From JBBSOK01 sp965219125 (lineage in GTDB: Bacteria > Bacteroidota > Bacteroidia > Flavobacteriales > Flavobacteriaceae): a stretch of DNA of 64,000 nt. The position numbers and the translations under genes were made by a program. The notes beneath the pieces are model-generated. The model had not been told where the DNA came from. It was given only the letters and a program-made list of their open reading frames with translations, and did no database searches. Position 1 is the first letter of the stretch. Each line of letters opens with the position of its first letter. This document shows, in pieces, positions 41,131-49,739 of this stretch. Location of the stretch: assembly GCA_965219125.1 (NCBI GenBank), contig CBDCMO010000001.1, positions 382,533 to 446,532 on the forward strand. Direction: 5' to 3'.

Positions 41131-41213
41131 AATTTTCATTGGTTTTTTAATCTCTAATTGATTATCAAAAGAAAAATTTATTATATTTAGTATAATTTAA
41201 AAAATAGCTAATT

Positions 41214-41450
41214 ATGAAAAAATATACGATTCATTTTATAGTAATTGCAATAGTTACAGGATTAATCGGCTTTTCTGGATTTGATATTCCTGGGATTTCC
41301 GCCTTTAGGGTTATTAGTTTAATTGCCTTCATTTTTATATTTATTTCCTGTTTAGATGCGGTATTATTAGTTAGAAAAAATAGGCGAGATTCAAAAACTG
41401 AAGTTAAAGGAGTTGAAAATCTTGAACTACCTAAAGAGGAAATTTTATAA
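41214..41450 (+). CDS. Small two-helix membrane protein, DUF1328-like
   Basis: 78 residues. Two hydrophobic segments: IHFIVIAIVTGLIGFSGFDI (about 5-24) and FRVISLIAFIFIFISCLDAVLL (about 32-52), then a charged tail (RKNRRDSKTEVKGVE). The GFSGF loop and size recall DUF1328 small membrane proteins often linked to envelope stress, but this match is by pattern only. Confidence 0.55.
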   Translation: MKKYTIHFIVIAIVTGLIGFSGFDIPGISAFRVISLIAFIFIFISCLDAVLLVRKNRRDSKTEVKGVENLELPKEEIL

Positions 41451-41560
41451 AATTTAATTATAGGCAAATTGCTTACCATTTTAAAAATAACGTTGCTTAC
41501 TGTTTTAATCCAATAAATTAAACGATATCATTTTTTACCAATTATACAAAAGTTTAATTT

Positions 41561-42781
41561 CTATTGAATTGCAGTTATTTTGTTTTTCAACAAGTTATGA
41601 AGCCAAATTGCCAATATTCCTACACATAATAAAAAAATTGCCATAACGTACCAAGTAATATTAAATCCGAAACTTTCTACTAGATTCATTCCGCTTTTAT
41701 GGCCAAAAATGTGTGCCAAAGAAAACCCCATACTATACATTCCCATATAATTTCCTTTTCTACCTTTTGGCGCCATTTCTAAAGCCAACGCGTTTGAAAA
41801 TGGAAAACCTATCATTTCCCCCAATGTCATTAACAGCATTCCGAGTACTAAAAAACCATTCCAACTTCCTAAATTCAAAACTAAAAAGCTAAGTGCCAAG
41901 AAAATCAACCCCCAGAACATCGCCATTGATTTGCTTATATTTTTACGTTCCAACCACGTAATTAAAGGCATTTCAAAAATTACGATGGTTGCGCCATTTA
42001 TAAAAAGTAACCAACCAATTAAATCTTCAGTTAAAAAATGGGCTTTTTCGTAATAAAGGGTTACCACTGAAAAATATTGCACAAAGCACAAACTATTCGC
42101 CACCATTATTATAAAAAATAATATGAAAATCTTATTTCTAAAAACAGGAATTCCTTCTTTTACTATTGAAATTTTTGGAATTATTGTTTTCGCTTTTTTA
42201 GGCTTCAGCAGAATAAAAAGTAACATTGAAGCAAGTACACACGTAATCCCATCTATCCAAAAGATGGATTTATAACCAATTGTTGCAATTATAATTCCAC
42301 CGATTAATGGTCCAATTGAAAAACCTAAATTTATTGCCAGCCGTATTAATGTAATGCTTCTGGTTACATTTCCAGGTTTGCTATACGTTTCGGCAGCCAC
42401 GAAAATGGCAGGTCTGTATGCATCTGCCATTAGTATTAGTGTAAATACACCAATGCAAAAACCATAAAATGTATCTATGAATTGTAAGAATATAAAACCA
42501 ATTCCGCCCAAAATTAGGCTACTGATTATTACTTTGTAAAAACCGATAATGTCGGTAAGTTTTCCGCCAATCCAAGTTCCAATTAAAGAGCCCAAACCAA
42601 AACAGGTCATAATCCAACCTACTTGCGAAAGCGTAAAACCTTTTGAATTTACCAAATAAAGAGATAAAAAAGGTATAACCATTGCCCCAGCTCGGTTAAT
42701 GAACGTAACAAAAGAAAGCAACCAAATTTCACGGGAAAGTCCTTGGAAACTCTTTTTATAGTTTTGGTAGAGCGATTTCAT
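41561..42781 (-). CDS. Major facilitator superfamily transporter
   Basis: 406 residues with about 12 hydrophobic segments. The loop 2-3 signature GSLIGTWIGGKLTDIIGFYK corresponds to the MFS motif GxLxDRxGRR, and PAIFVAAETYSKPGNVTRS marks loop 4-5. The central loop (KPKKAKTIIPKISIVKEG) separates two six-helix halves. The substrate is unknown; drug-efflux-type carriers are similar. It is transcribed toward the DUF1328-like gene and is separate from crcB. Confidence 0.88.
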   Translation of the reverse strand: MKSLYQNYKKSFQGLSREIWLLSFVTFINRAGAMVIPFLSLYLVNSKGFTLSQVGWIMTCFGLGSLIGTWIGGKLTDIIGFYKVIISSLILGGIGFIFLQFIDTFYGFCIGVFTLILMADAYRPAIFVAAETYSKPGNVTRSITLIRLAINLGFSIGPLIGGIIIATIGYKSIFWIDGITCVLASMLLFILLKPKKAKTIIPKISIVKEGIPVFRNKIFILFFIIMVANSLCFVQYFSVVTLYYEKAHFLTEDLIGWLLFINGATIVIFEMPLITWLERKNISKSMAMFWGLIFLALSFLVLNLGSWNGFLVLGMLLMTLGEMIGFPFSNALALEMAPKGRKGNYMGMYSMGFSLAHIFGHKSGMNLVESFGFNITWYVMAIFLLCVGILAIWLHNLLKNKITAIQ

Positions 42782-42866
42782 TGAAAGTTTAGAGTAGTTG
42801 AAGGAATTAGTAATTCAACTATAAATTGTTGCTGAAGGGGTTAAAATGAAAATTAATTTGAAAAAA

Positions 42867-43238
42867 TTACACCAATTTTACAATCCACATTCCTAAGAAA
42901 ACAGCGGCAAAGCCTAGAACAAAACTTGCAATTGTGTAGAGTGCGAAGTTCATAAAATCGCCGGTTTTTAAGAATACGTGGTTTTCATAAGCGAAGGTTG
43001 AAAAGGTTGTAAACCCACCGCAAAAACCCGTTGCCAAAAATAAAACGGTATCTTGGGAAAGCGTATTATTTTTTAAAGCAAAACCTAAGATAGTACCTAT
43101 CAACAAACTGCCAATTATGTTTGCGGTAAAGGTGCCGTATGGAATTCCGGATTGCGAACTGTTCAAGTTTATGCCAACCCAATACCGTAACACGCTACCT
43201 AAACCGCCACCCAAAAATATGAGAAGAAAATTCTTCAT
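42867..43238 (-). CDS. crcB: Fluoride channel CrcB/Fluc
   Basis: 123 residues, four transmembrane helices. Diagnostic motifs: GGGLGSVLRYWVG at the N-terminus, GTFTANIIGSLLIGTILG and ATGFCGGFTTFSTFAYE with the phenylalanine-box region. Dual-topology Fluc proteins export F-. The start codon directly abuts the stop of the SRPBCC gene (43239), so they are in one operon. No fluoride riboswitch is evident upstream of the pair, though this was only checked by eye. Confidence 0.95.
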   Translation of the reverse strand: MKNFLLIFLGGGLGSVLRYWVGINLNSSQSGIPYGTFTANIIGSLLIGTILGFALKNNTLSQDTVLFLATGFCGGFTTFSTFAYENHVFLKTGDFMNFALYTIASFVLGFAAVFLGMWIVKLV

Positions 43239-44312
43239 TTAATTTATTGGCAAGTTGATTTTGGTTAGTTCAGGCTCTATTTCTGGTTGTAATGGTATGT
43301 AAATTTCGGTAACCCATTCTGCTGGATTTTTTGTGTCGGCATCATTTGTTTTATAAACCTCAAATATATTTTTTGAGGGATCTGCATTTATATTATTTTT
43401 CGAAACATATTCCCGTGCCTTTCTGTACGCTTCCGGCAAATTTGAGTAATCTCCTTTCAAAGTCGTTTTTAACGTGCTTTGCGGTTGCATAAACCCACAT
43501 AAAACGGGGCTTCCTTCCGGCGTTAAAACTTGTTCCTTAATTGGTACACAAGCAGAAAATATTGCTGATTGTGTAGTTTCATCAATACTATTATAAATGC
43601 TAAAAGGTTTTCCTGCCGCAGTCAAACCATTTTGACTCACGTAGCTCAAAACTTGGTTAAGCATGGGTTGTGTTTTTTTATTTATCTCACTCAATTTTGC
43701 CGCGGTAGTTACATACATATAATAACCTCCACCATATTGGGTAATTCCATCAACATTTATGGCGTATGCTTTCATATCATCAACCACTACTTTGTTCAAA
43801 TTGGTAAGCCCTTTTTTAAAGATTTCGTGCATTTGAGCTTTAAAATCTGTTCCGCTTACCGCAAAATAAATTTTATCCATAAAAGAATGTTCACCCTTTA
43901 CGCCCCAAGTTACATTGGTATTATTGTTTTCGGCTTCATCAAAATTCCAATAAACAGTGCTTTTACTTTTACCCATTTGGGATTTAAAAGTTAGCTCTTG
44001 TTCCATTTCTTTATTTGGAATTACTTTGGTGGTTGTCATACTTCCATCCATTTCGCCATCCCAAGAATAGCTTGCACCTTCGCCCGAGGTTTTTTCAGCA
44101 TATGTAAATGTCATCGTGCTATCTTCTTCTTTCCACGGCCCCCAAATTTCCCAACTTTTTAGGTCATTTACTTTACTAAAAACTACTTCATTAGGCGCAT
44201 TAACAATTGCAGTGTCCGTAATATCGTAAGCTCCGTCCTGCGTTCCAAAATAGACTGCTGCACCAATTATGATGATTAAAATTAAAAAGAAAAGATATTT
44301 TATAATTTTCAT
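43239..44312 (-). CDS. Membrane-anchored SRPBCC plus GyrI-like effector-binding protein
   Basis: 357 residues. One N-terminal helix (IIKYLFFLILIIIIGAAVYF) anchors it. Residues about 25-180 are an SRPBCC fold (VNAPNEVVFSKVNDLKSWEIWGPW, then MTFTYAEKTSGEG and the C-terminal long helix). Residues about 185-357 resemble GyrI/AraC effector-binding domains (YYMYVTTAAKLSE, ending AEWVTEIYIPLQPE). Both halves bind small hydrophobic ligands in other proteins. It abuts crcB, with zero spacing. Function unknown. Confidence 0.8.
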   Translation of the reverse strand: MKIIKYLFFLILIIIIGAAVYFGTQDGAYDITDTAIVNAPNEVVFSKVNDLKSWEIWGPWKEEDSTMTFTYAEKTSGEGASYSWDGEMDGSMTTTKVIPNKEMEQELTFKSQMGKSKSTVYWNFDEAENNNTNVTWGVKGEHSFMDKIYFAVSGTDFKAQMHEIFKKGLTNLNKVVVDDMKAYAINVDGITQYGGGYYMYVTTAAKLSEINKKTQPMLNQVLSYVSQNGLTAAGKPFSIYNSIDETTQSAIFSACVPIKEQVLTPEGSPVLCGFMQPQSTLKTTLKGDYSNLPEAYRKAREYVSKNNINADPSKNIFEVYKTNDADTKNPAEWVTEIYIPLQPEIEPELTKINLPIN

Positions 44313-44456
44313 TGGGAAGTTCTTCTATTATTGCGCCGCTAAGATAGTGTTTTTTGAGATTCTATATGTTTTAGAAATTAGTTAAGCCAATTATTCCTTT
44401 GGTCAAACACTAAAATTCTTATAAAACGCAGTTTATTTTCAGACAAAATAAATTAT

Positions 44457-44464
44457 TACATTTG
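44457..44464 (+). promoter_or_regulatory. TAnnTTTG -7 box of the M49 gene
   Basis: TACATTTG, 25 bp before the ATG. Confidence 0.7.
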
Positions 44465-44488
44465 TGAAAATATAAAATATAGAGAATA

Positions 44489-46519
44489 ATGAAAAAATCA
44501 ATTTTACTCACTACGTTACTGTTTTGCGCAATTAGTTTTTCCTGTGTGGCACAAAAACCTGCTAAATCAGAAAAAATGTCTGATGATGTTAGCTTCGATT
44601 ACAGTGTTGAGCAGTTCGGTGATATTAAAATATTGCGTTACCAAATTCCAAGTTGGAACGATCTTACGTTAAAAGAGCAAAAATTGGTTTATTACCTAAC
44701 GCAAGCGGGACTTGCAGGACGCGATATTATGTGGGAGCAAAATTACCGCCACAATCTAGAAATTAGAAATGCCTTCGAAAATATTTATACCAATTATAAA
44801 GGTGATAAAAATTCCGAAGATTGGAAAAATTTTGAACTGTATCTAAAAAAGGTCTGGTTTAGCAACGGTATTCACCATCATTACAGCAATGATAAAATGA
44901 AGCCAGCATTTTCTGCAGCTTATTTAAAGACTTTATTGTCTGAAACCAATTCAGTTTTAGAAGGTGAAGCTTTTGATGTTTTGTTCAATGATAAGGATTC
45001 TAAAAAAGTGAATTTGGCAAAAGGTGTTGATAATGTTGCTCAAAGTGCGGTTAACTTTTACGGACCGGACGTTACCAATAAAGATGTAGCCGAATTTTAT
45101 ACAAAAATGAAATCTCCAGATTCTACAAAACCACTTTCGTATGGTTTAAACAGTAAATTGGTGAAAGAAAATGGACAGTTAAAAGAATTAGTTTACAAAA
45201 GCGGTGGACTTTACGGCGCTGCGATAGATAAAGTAATTGAATGGTTGGAAAAAGCAAAAGGCGTTGCTGAAAATCCAGCGCAAGCCGATGCTTTGGGATT
45301 ATTGATTAAATATTACCAAACGGGAGATTTACAAACTTGGGACGATTACAACGTAGCGTGGACAGCAGCTACTGAAGGAAATATAGATTATATAAACAGT
45401 TTTATAGAAGTTTATAACGATCCGTTAGGTTATCGCGGTTCGTATGAAAGTGTGGTACAAATTAAAGATTTTGATATGTCCGAAAAGATGTCGGTGCTTT
45501 CAAAAAATGCACAATGGTTTGAAGATAATTCACCATTAATGCCTGAACATAAAAAGAAAAACGTGGTAGGCGTAACCTATAAAGTTGTAAATGTAGCTGG
45601 CGAAGCGGGAGATTCCTCCCCAAGTACACCAATTGGCGTAAACCTGCCAAATGCAAACTGGATTCGTGCTTCCGTTGGAAGTAAATCTGTGAGTTTAGGA
45701 AACATTATTGAATCTTATAATAATTCGTCAAGTTCGGGAAGATTAAAAGAATTTGTAAATGATGAAACAGAATTACAACTTGAAGAAAAATACGGTGAAA
45801 TTGGGGATAAATTACATACAGCTTTACACGAAGTTATTGGGCACGCGTCCGGACAACTTAATCCTGGCGTTGGTGAAACAAAGGAAACCTTAAAAAATTA
45901 CGCCTCGACGTTGGAAGAAGGCCGTGCAGATCTAGTTGGCCTTTACTATTTATACAATCCGAAATTGCAAGAACTTGGTTTGGTTGACGATTGGAAGAAT
46001 GTTGGAATGGCAGCTTACGACGGCTATATTAGAAATGGAATGATGACGCAATTAATACGTTTGAATTTAGGAGACGATGTTGAAGAAGCGCATATGCGAA
46101 ACCGCCAATGGGTTTCATCTTGGGCTTTTGAACACGGTAAAAAAGATAATGTTATCGAAAAGATTACACGAGATGGTAAAACCTACTATAACATTAATGA
46201 TTATGAAAAATTGCACGAACTTTTTGGGCAGTTACTTAGGGAAACGCAGCGTATAAAAAGTGAAGGAGATTACGCAGCGGTAGAAGCTTTGGTAGAAGAT
46301 TACGGCGTAAAGGTAGATCAAAAATTACACGCTGAAATATTGGAGCGGAACAAACAATTTACGGCCGCGCCTTATAGCGGATTCGTAAATCCTGTAATCG
46401 TACCAAAAATGAACGATGCTGGTGAAATTGAAAGTTTTAAAGTAGATCAGCCAAAAACTTTTGAAGAGCAAATGCTTATGTATTCTAAGAATTACGGATT
46501 TCTTTCAACTAATCATTGA
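44489..46519 (+). CDS. Dipeptidyl-peptidase III-like metallopeptidase (M49), exported
   Basis: 676 residues with a signal peptide; SFSCVAQ (Cys19) could also be a lipobox. The M49 zinc motif HEVIGH is at residues 447-452 (HExxGH, distinctive for this family) and the third-ligand motif EEGRAD at 476-481. The family removes dipeptides from the N-terminus of short peptides. Eukaryotic DPP III is cytosolic, whereas this one is sent to the envelope. It is monocistronic, followed by a 38-bp perfect palindrome. Confidence 0.9.
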   Translation: MKKSILLTTLLFCAISFSCVAQKPAKSEKMSDDVSFDYSVEQFGDIKILRYQIPSWNDLTLKEQKLVYYLTQAGLAGRDIMWEQNYRHNLEIRNAFENIYTNYKGDKNSEDWKNFELYLKKVWFSNGIHHHYSNDKMKPAFSAAYLKTLLSETNSVLEGEAFDVLFNDKDSKKVNLAKGVDNVAQSAVNFYGPDVTNKDVAEFYTKMKSPDSTKPLSYGLNSKLVKENGQLKELVYKSGGLYGAAIDKVIEWLEKAKGVAENPAQADALGLLIKYYQTGDLQTWDDYNVAWTAATEGNIDYINSFIEVYNDPLGYRGSYESVVQIKDFDMSEKMSVLSKNAQWFEDNSPLMPEHKKKNVVGVTYKVVNVAGEAGDSSPSTPIGVNLPNANWIRASVGSKSVSLGNIIESYNNSSSSGRLKEFVNDETELQLEEKYGEIGDKLHTALHEVIGHASGQLNPGVGETKETLKNYASTLEEGRADLVGLYYLYNPKLQELGLVDDWKNVGMAAYDGYIRNGMMTQLIRLNLGDDVEEAHMRNRQWVSSWAFEHGKKDNVIEKITRDGKTYYNINDYEKLHELFGQLLRETQRIKSEGDYAAVEALVEDYGVKVDQKLHAEILERNKQFTAAPYSGFVNPVIVPKMNDAGEIESFKVDQPKTFEEQMLMYSKNYGFLSTNH

Positions 46520-46537
46520 GCATTACTTGTTTTCAGT

Positions 46538-46575
46538 TTATTCCTAAATAATCAGTACTGATTATTTAGGAATAA
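46538..46575. terminator. 38-bp perfect palindrome after the M49 gene
   Basis: Arms TTATTCCTAAATAATCAGT (46538-46556) and its exact complement (46557-46575), no loop and no clear T-run, so it is terminator-like or an mRNA 3' stabiliser. Confidence 0.6.
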
Positions 46576-46748
46576 ATATTAATATAGTGTGTTTTTTTAG
46601 TTTAAAGTTTGACTTTCAAGGTTTGCTAAAAGGTTATAAAAGAGCGCTTTTGGCCCCCAATATAATTTGTCCATTTTAGCCTATAAATGCTGATTTTTAT
46701 TGAAAATATAATTGAAAAAAATCTAATTTTCCAATAAATTAGTACAAA

Positions 46749-47068
46749 CTATCTTTTTGCCTTTCTACGAACAATTAAAGCAACCAAAGCACTTGTGACT
46801 ATGCCGGCACCTAACGCACCTATTGCCGTAAGATATAAGATTGAAGATGAAAATTTTCAACAGTTTCCTCACTAGTTTAAATGAGATTATCTACGGAGTA
46901 GGCTATTATATTACCAAAATACAAAGGCGCTATATATTCTTGTGAAAGATATTGTGTTATTGGTGAAAGTAGCGCTATAAATATACATAACAAACATCCC
47001 GGGCCAAAAGCTTGTAGCCACGTTATAGATCCATTAAAATGACGGGATCTCTTTTCTTTCAAAGCAAT
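46749..47068 (-). pseudogene. Decayed DUF4199-family gene fragment
   Basis: The segment 47068-46877 reads ALKEKRSRHFNGSITWLQAF, then IFIALLSPITQYLSQEYIAP and IIAYSVDNLI before a stop. After a frame change, 46855-46749 reads LTAIGALGAGIVTSALVALI and VRRKAKR. These match, in order, the intact DUF4199 protein at 51300-51776 (KEKRRRFYNGSITWLQAF, LSPLTLYLSSEYIAP, AVGSLVSGILTSAIMAFFVRRK). The N-terminal third is missing and a premature stop and frameshift separate the remainder. Confidence 0.85.
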
Positions 47069-47083
47069 ATTTTACATTCAAAA

Positions 47084-47119
47084 AATAGTCCCTTTTTAAT
47101 TAATTAAAAAGGGACTATT
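47084..47119. terminator. 36-bp perfect palindrome terminator
   Basis: AATAGTCCCTTTTTAATT and its exact complement, loopless. It lies between the T9SS gene end and the DUF4199 remnant and could act in both directions. Confidence 0.8.
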
Positions 47120-47145
47120 AAGCTAAAATTGGGGGATACTATTAT

Positions 47146-48441
47146 TTACTCTTTGATAATTTTGAATGTTTCTGCGCCTGAATCTGTTTGAACATTTACA
47201 AAATAAATACCACTAGAAACTGCTGAAAAATTTACTTCGGTAGGATTATTCTGTACAACTATATTTTCGATTTTTTGTCCAGTTATATTTGTAATATTCA
47301 CACCTTCAATTCTATTTGGTGATGTGATGTTAAGCATATCTTTAACAGGGTTTGGATAAAATGAAACTTCAGCTTGAGCGATGTTGTCTGTGCCTAAAAT
47401 TCTGTTATCTAAATTAACTATCCAACCTTCTGCGAAAATTGGCGGTCCATTTACCCAGCCTACTACAAAGTTACCATCTGGAGAAATGGAATATCCTGTA
47501 CCTAATTTTCCATCATTTGTATCAATTGTTACTCCTAAATCTGCAAGTACATCTTTAAGAAATAAGGGTTGAGGACCTAAATCTGGATGATATATAATTG
47601 CTTCTCTGTCACCAAAGTCTAATGTGGCATATCCAATTGCTATCCCATTTTCAGAAATACTTGAAAAAACAGCTCTTTCTGCACCTCCTGGATTTTCGAA
47701 AGTTGTAAAGGTGTTGGTATTTAAGTCATAGATAAAAGGATTGAAATCAAAAGTTCCAACCATTATGTTAGATGAATTTATATCGCTTACAAAGTTATCT
47801 GATGAGATTGTAGGCAATGTCCCTTCAGGTATTGTGTGTATTATTTGATCCGTAGATATGTATGCTGGCACTCGGAAAGTACCACCATTATTTGGTTGGT
47901 CTAACCATCCACCAACAATACCATTATTGTTTACAGTATATCCTGCCACAACTTCTCCACCGGCATCAAATATTTCACTTAGTATATTTGTTTCAGTATC
48001 ATAATAAAATATTCCATAATCGCAACACCCTTTAGACATTTGCCCAACTACGTATTTACTATTTGGTGAAATATTATAGGTTACAAAACCAGACTCTGCT
48101 GGGTCAGCATCTGGAAACCAACCGATCGGGTTCCAAGTTCCATTTTTCTTGTAAGCAGGTTGGTATATGCCATTTGCTTCGTCTAAAAACATTTCGCCTG
48201 CCGCATCGCCATTGTTATTGATAGATACTAAGCCAGTAGCTTCGGGTTCTACATCAGTTAATGCGTCAGTTGAAAAATCATAATACTGTGTTTGTGTCAC
48301 ACCGATACCGTTATCATTTACATCATTAAAACGGGTGCCAAAACCTGTAAGCAATTTAAATTCTACTTGAGCTGTGGCAATAGTAGAAGTTGCCAACAAA
48401 CATGCAATTGCAAAAGTTTTGATTAAAGTAATTCTTTTCAT
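47146..48441 (-). CDS. T9SS-exported protein with repeated beta-rich (HAF-like) units and type A sorting domain
   Basis: 431 residues with signal peptide ending TIATAQ. The mature part has repeated segments of the kind SINNNGDAAGEM, NISPNSKYVVGQ, TVNNNGIVGGW, SISENGIAIGYA and SISPDGNFVVGW, the spacing of HAF-type repeats that probably form a beta-propeller. A CC pair (KGCCDYG) lies near residue 138. The C-terminal 75 residues (VSFYPNPVKDMLNITSP, ending VNVQTDSGAETFKIIKE) are the T9SS sorting domain. Ligand unknown. Confidence 0.88.
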   Translation of the reverse strand: MKRITLIKTFAIACLLATSTIATAQVEFKLLTGFGTRFNDVNDNGIGVTQTQYYDFSTDALTDVEPEATGLVSINNNGDAAGEMFLDEANGIYQPAYKKNGTWNPIGWFPDADPAESGFVTYNISPNSKYVVGQMSKGCCDYGIFYYDTETNILSEIFDAGGEVVAGYTVNNNGIVGGWLDQPNNGGTFRVPAYISTDQIIHTIPEGTLPTISSDNFVSDINSSNIMVGTFDFNPFIYDLNTNTFTTFENPGGAERAVFSSISENGIAIGYATLDFGDREAIIYHPDLGPQPLFLKDVLADLGVTIDTNDGKLGTGYSISPDGNFVVGWVNGPPIFAEGWIVNLDNRILGTDNIAQAEVSFYPNPVKDMLNITSPNRIEGVNITNITGQKIENIVVQNNPTEVNFSAVSSGIYFVNVQTDSGAETFKIIKE

Positions 48442-48605
48442 CTTTCTTAAATTTTAATTAATATGGGATAAAAGTATATTATTATTCAATATTTAAAAAG
48501 AGTTGTACTTGCGGAATTCCCGAAAATAGAAAGAGTTAAAAATTTAAATAGCTGTAATACAGACAATTAAAATTATAAAGATTTGTTTTTCCTTTAGCTA
48601 CAATA

Positions 48606-49739
48606 TTACTTCAGGCTTTGTGTTAGTCGCTTTATTTTCTTTTCAAATTTGAAAAAATCTCTAATTATTATAAAAATTATGAGCAGGATTAGAATTGAAA
48701 CAGAAACTAGTATCCAAAAATAAGTTTGTTCTATTTTAGTTCTTTTATGGACAGCTATTTTTGCTAAATTTACTATCGATCTATCTATTGTTTTACTTTC
48801 ATTTTTAGCAATAGCATTTTGTGTAGATGTATATTTTTGTTGAAAATTTTTGTAATTGTCCAAATCTCCAATAGCTAGATAATTTTTTGAAATTGCATTA
48901 TAAAGTCCTTGATGTAAAACCAAATCGCCCGCATTTTCTGAAATTTCTAAAGCATTATTTAAGGTAGCAATTGCCTTTGTAAAATTACCTTGAAGCGTGA
49001 GAACCTCTGCAAGCCCTTTCTGTGCAAAAGCAATAAGACTTTTTGCTTCAACTTGATTGGCGTATTCTATAGAGGTTTCAAAATCTTGTTTTGCGCTGTT
49101 ATAATTACCCAAGGTTATATAGCAATTGCCGCGATTGTAATAAATAATACTAACATTGGCATTCATCATCTTATAACGCAATGTTTTTTTGAATTCTGTA
49201 ATCGCCCTGTCAAAATAAGTAATTGCCACCTCACAGCTCAATTGTTCACGATAAATGAACCCGCGGGTTGCATAATTGTAGGCCAATAATTTTGGGATAG
49301 AATCCTTTTCAGAATAAGAATTTGAAAGCGCTAAAGACTTGTCTAAATAATTTATCGCCTTATCATAAATTTTTAACTGTTGATATTGGTTGCCAATTAT
49401 ATTGTAAATATTAATTTTTTGATAGGCATCATTCGTTTCATCTACAAGTTCGTTGGCCTTTAAAATGTAATCCAACGCTTTTTGATTTTGTCTAAGCGCT
49501 GTATACGAACGGGAAATGATAGTTAAGGCATTGATTTTATTGGCCGCAGAAACGCTTGGCTCGTTGTAAACTTTAAGTGCAGATTGTATGGCTAAATTCG
49601 GATTTTCATAAACAAGTACATCTGCGCGGACTAAAATACTGTTGGCAGATAAAGAATCTTGGCTATAACCAATCTTGCCAATTGCTAATGCAATTAACCA
49701 AATTAAAATGGATGAGTATGTATTGGCTCGTTTTTTCAC
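48606..49739 (-). CDS. TPR membrane protein without DNA-binding domain
   Basis: 377 residues: an N-terminal signal/anchor (YSSILIWLIALAIGKIGYS), six or more TPR-like helical pairs (KALDYILKANELVDETNDAY, KAINYLDKSLALSNSYSE, SAKQDFETSIEYANQVEAK, KAIATLNNALEISENAG), then a transmembrane helix (FWILVSVSILILLIIFIII) and a 20-residue basic tail. It ends where its larger neighbour's HTH region would begin. Its first 4 bp overlap the end of that TPR/AraC gene, so the two are coupled. Confidence 0.8.
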   Translation of the reverse strand: MKKRANTYSSILIWLIALAIGKIGYSQDSLSANSILVRADVLVYENPNLAIQSALKVYNEPSVSAANKINALTIISRSYTALRQNQKALDYILKANELVDETNDAYQKINIYNIIGNQYQQLKIYDKAINYLDKSLALSNSYSEKDSIPKLLAYNYATRGFIYREQLSCEVAITYFDRAITEFKKTLRYKMMNANVSIIYYNRGNCYITLGNYNSAKQDFETSIEYANQVEAKSLIAFAQKGLAEVLTLQGNFTKAIATLNNALEISENAGDLVLHQGLYNAISKNYLAIGDLDNYKNFQQKYTSTQNAIAKNESKTIDRSIVNLAKIAVHKRTKIEQTYFWILVSVSILILLIIFIIIRDFFKFEKKIKRLTQSLK

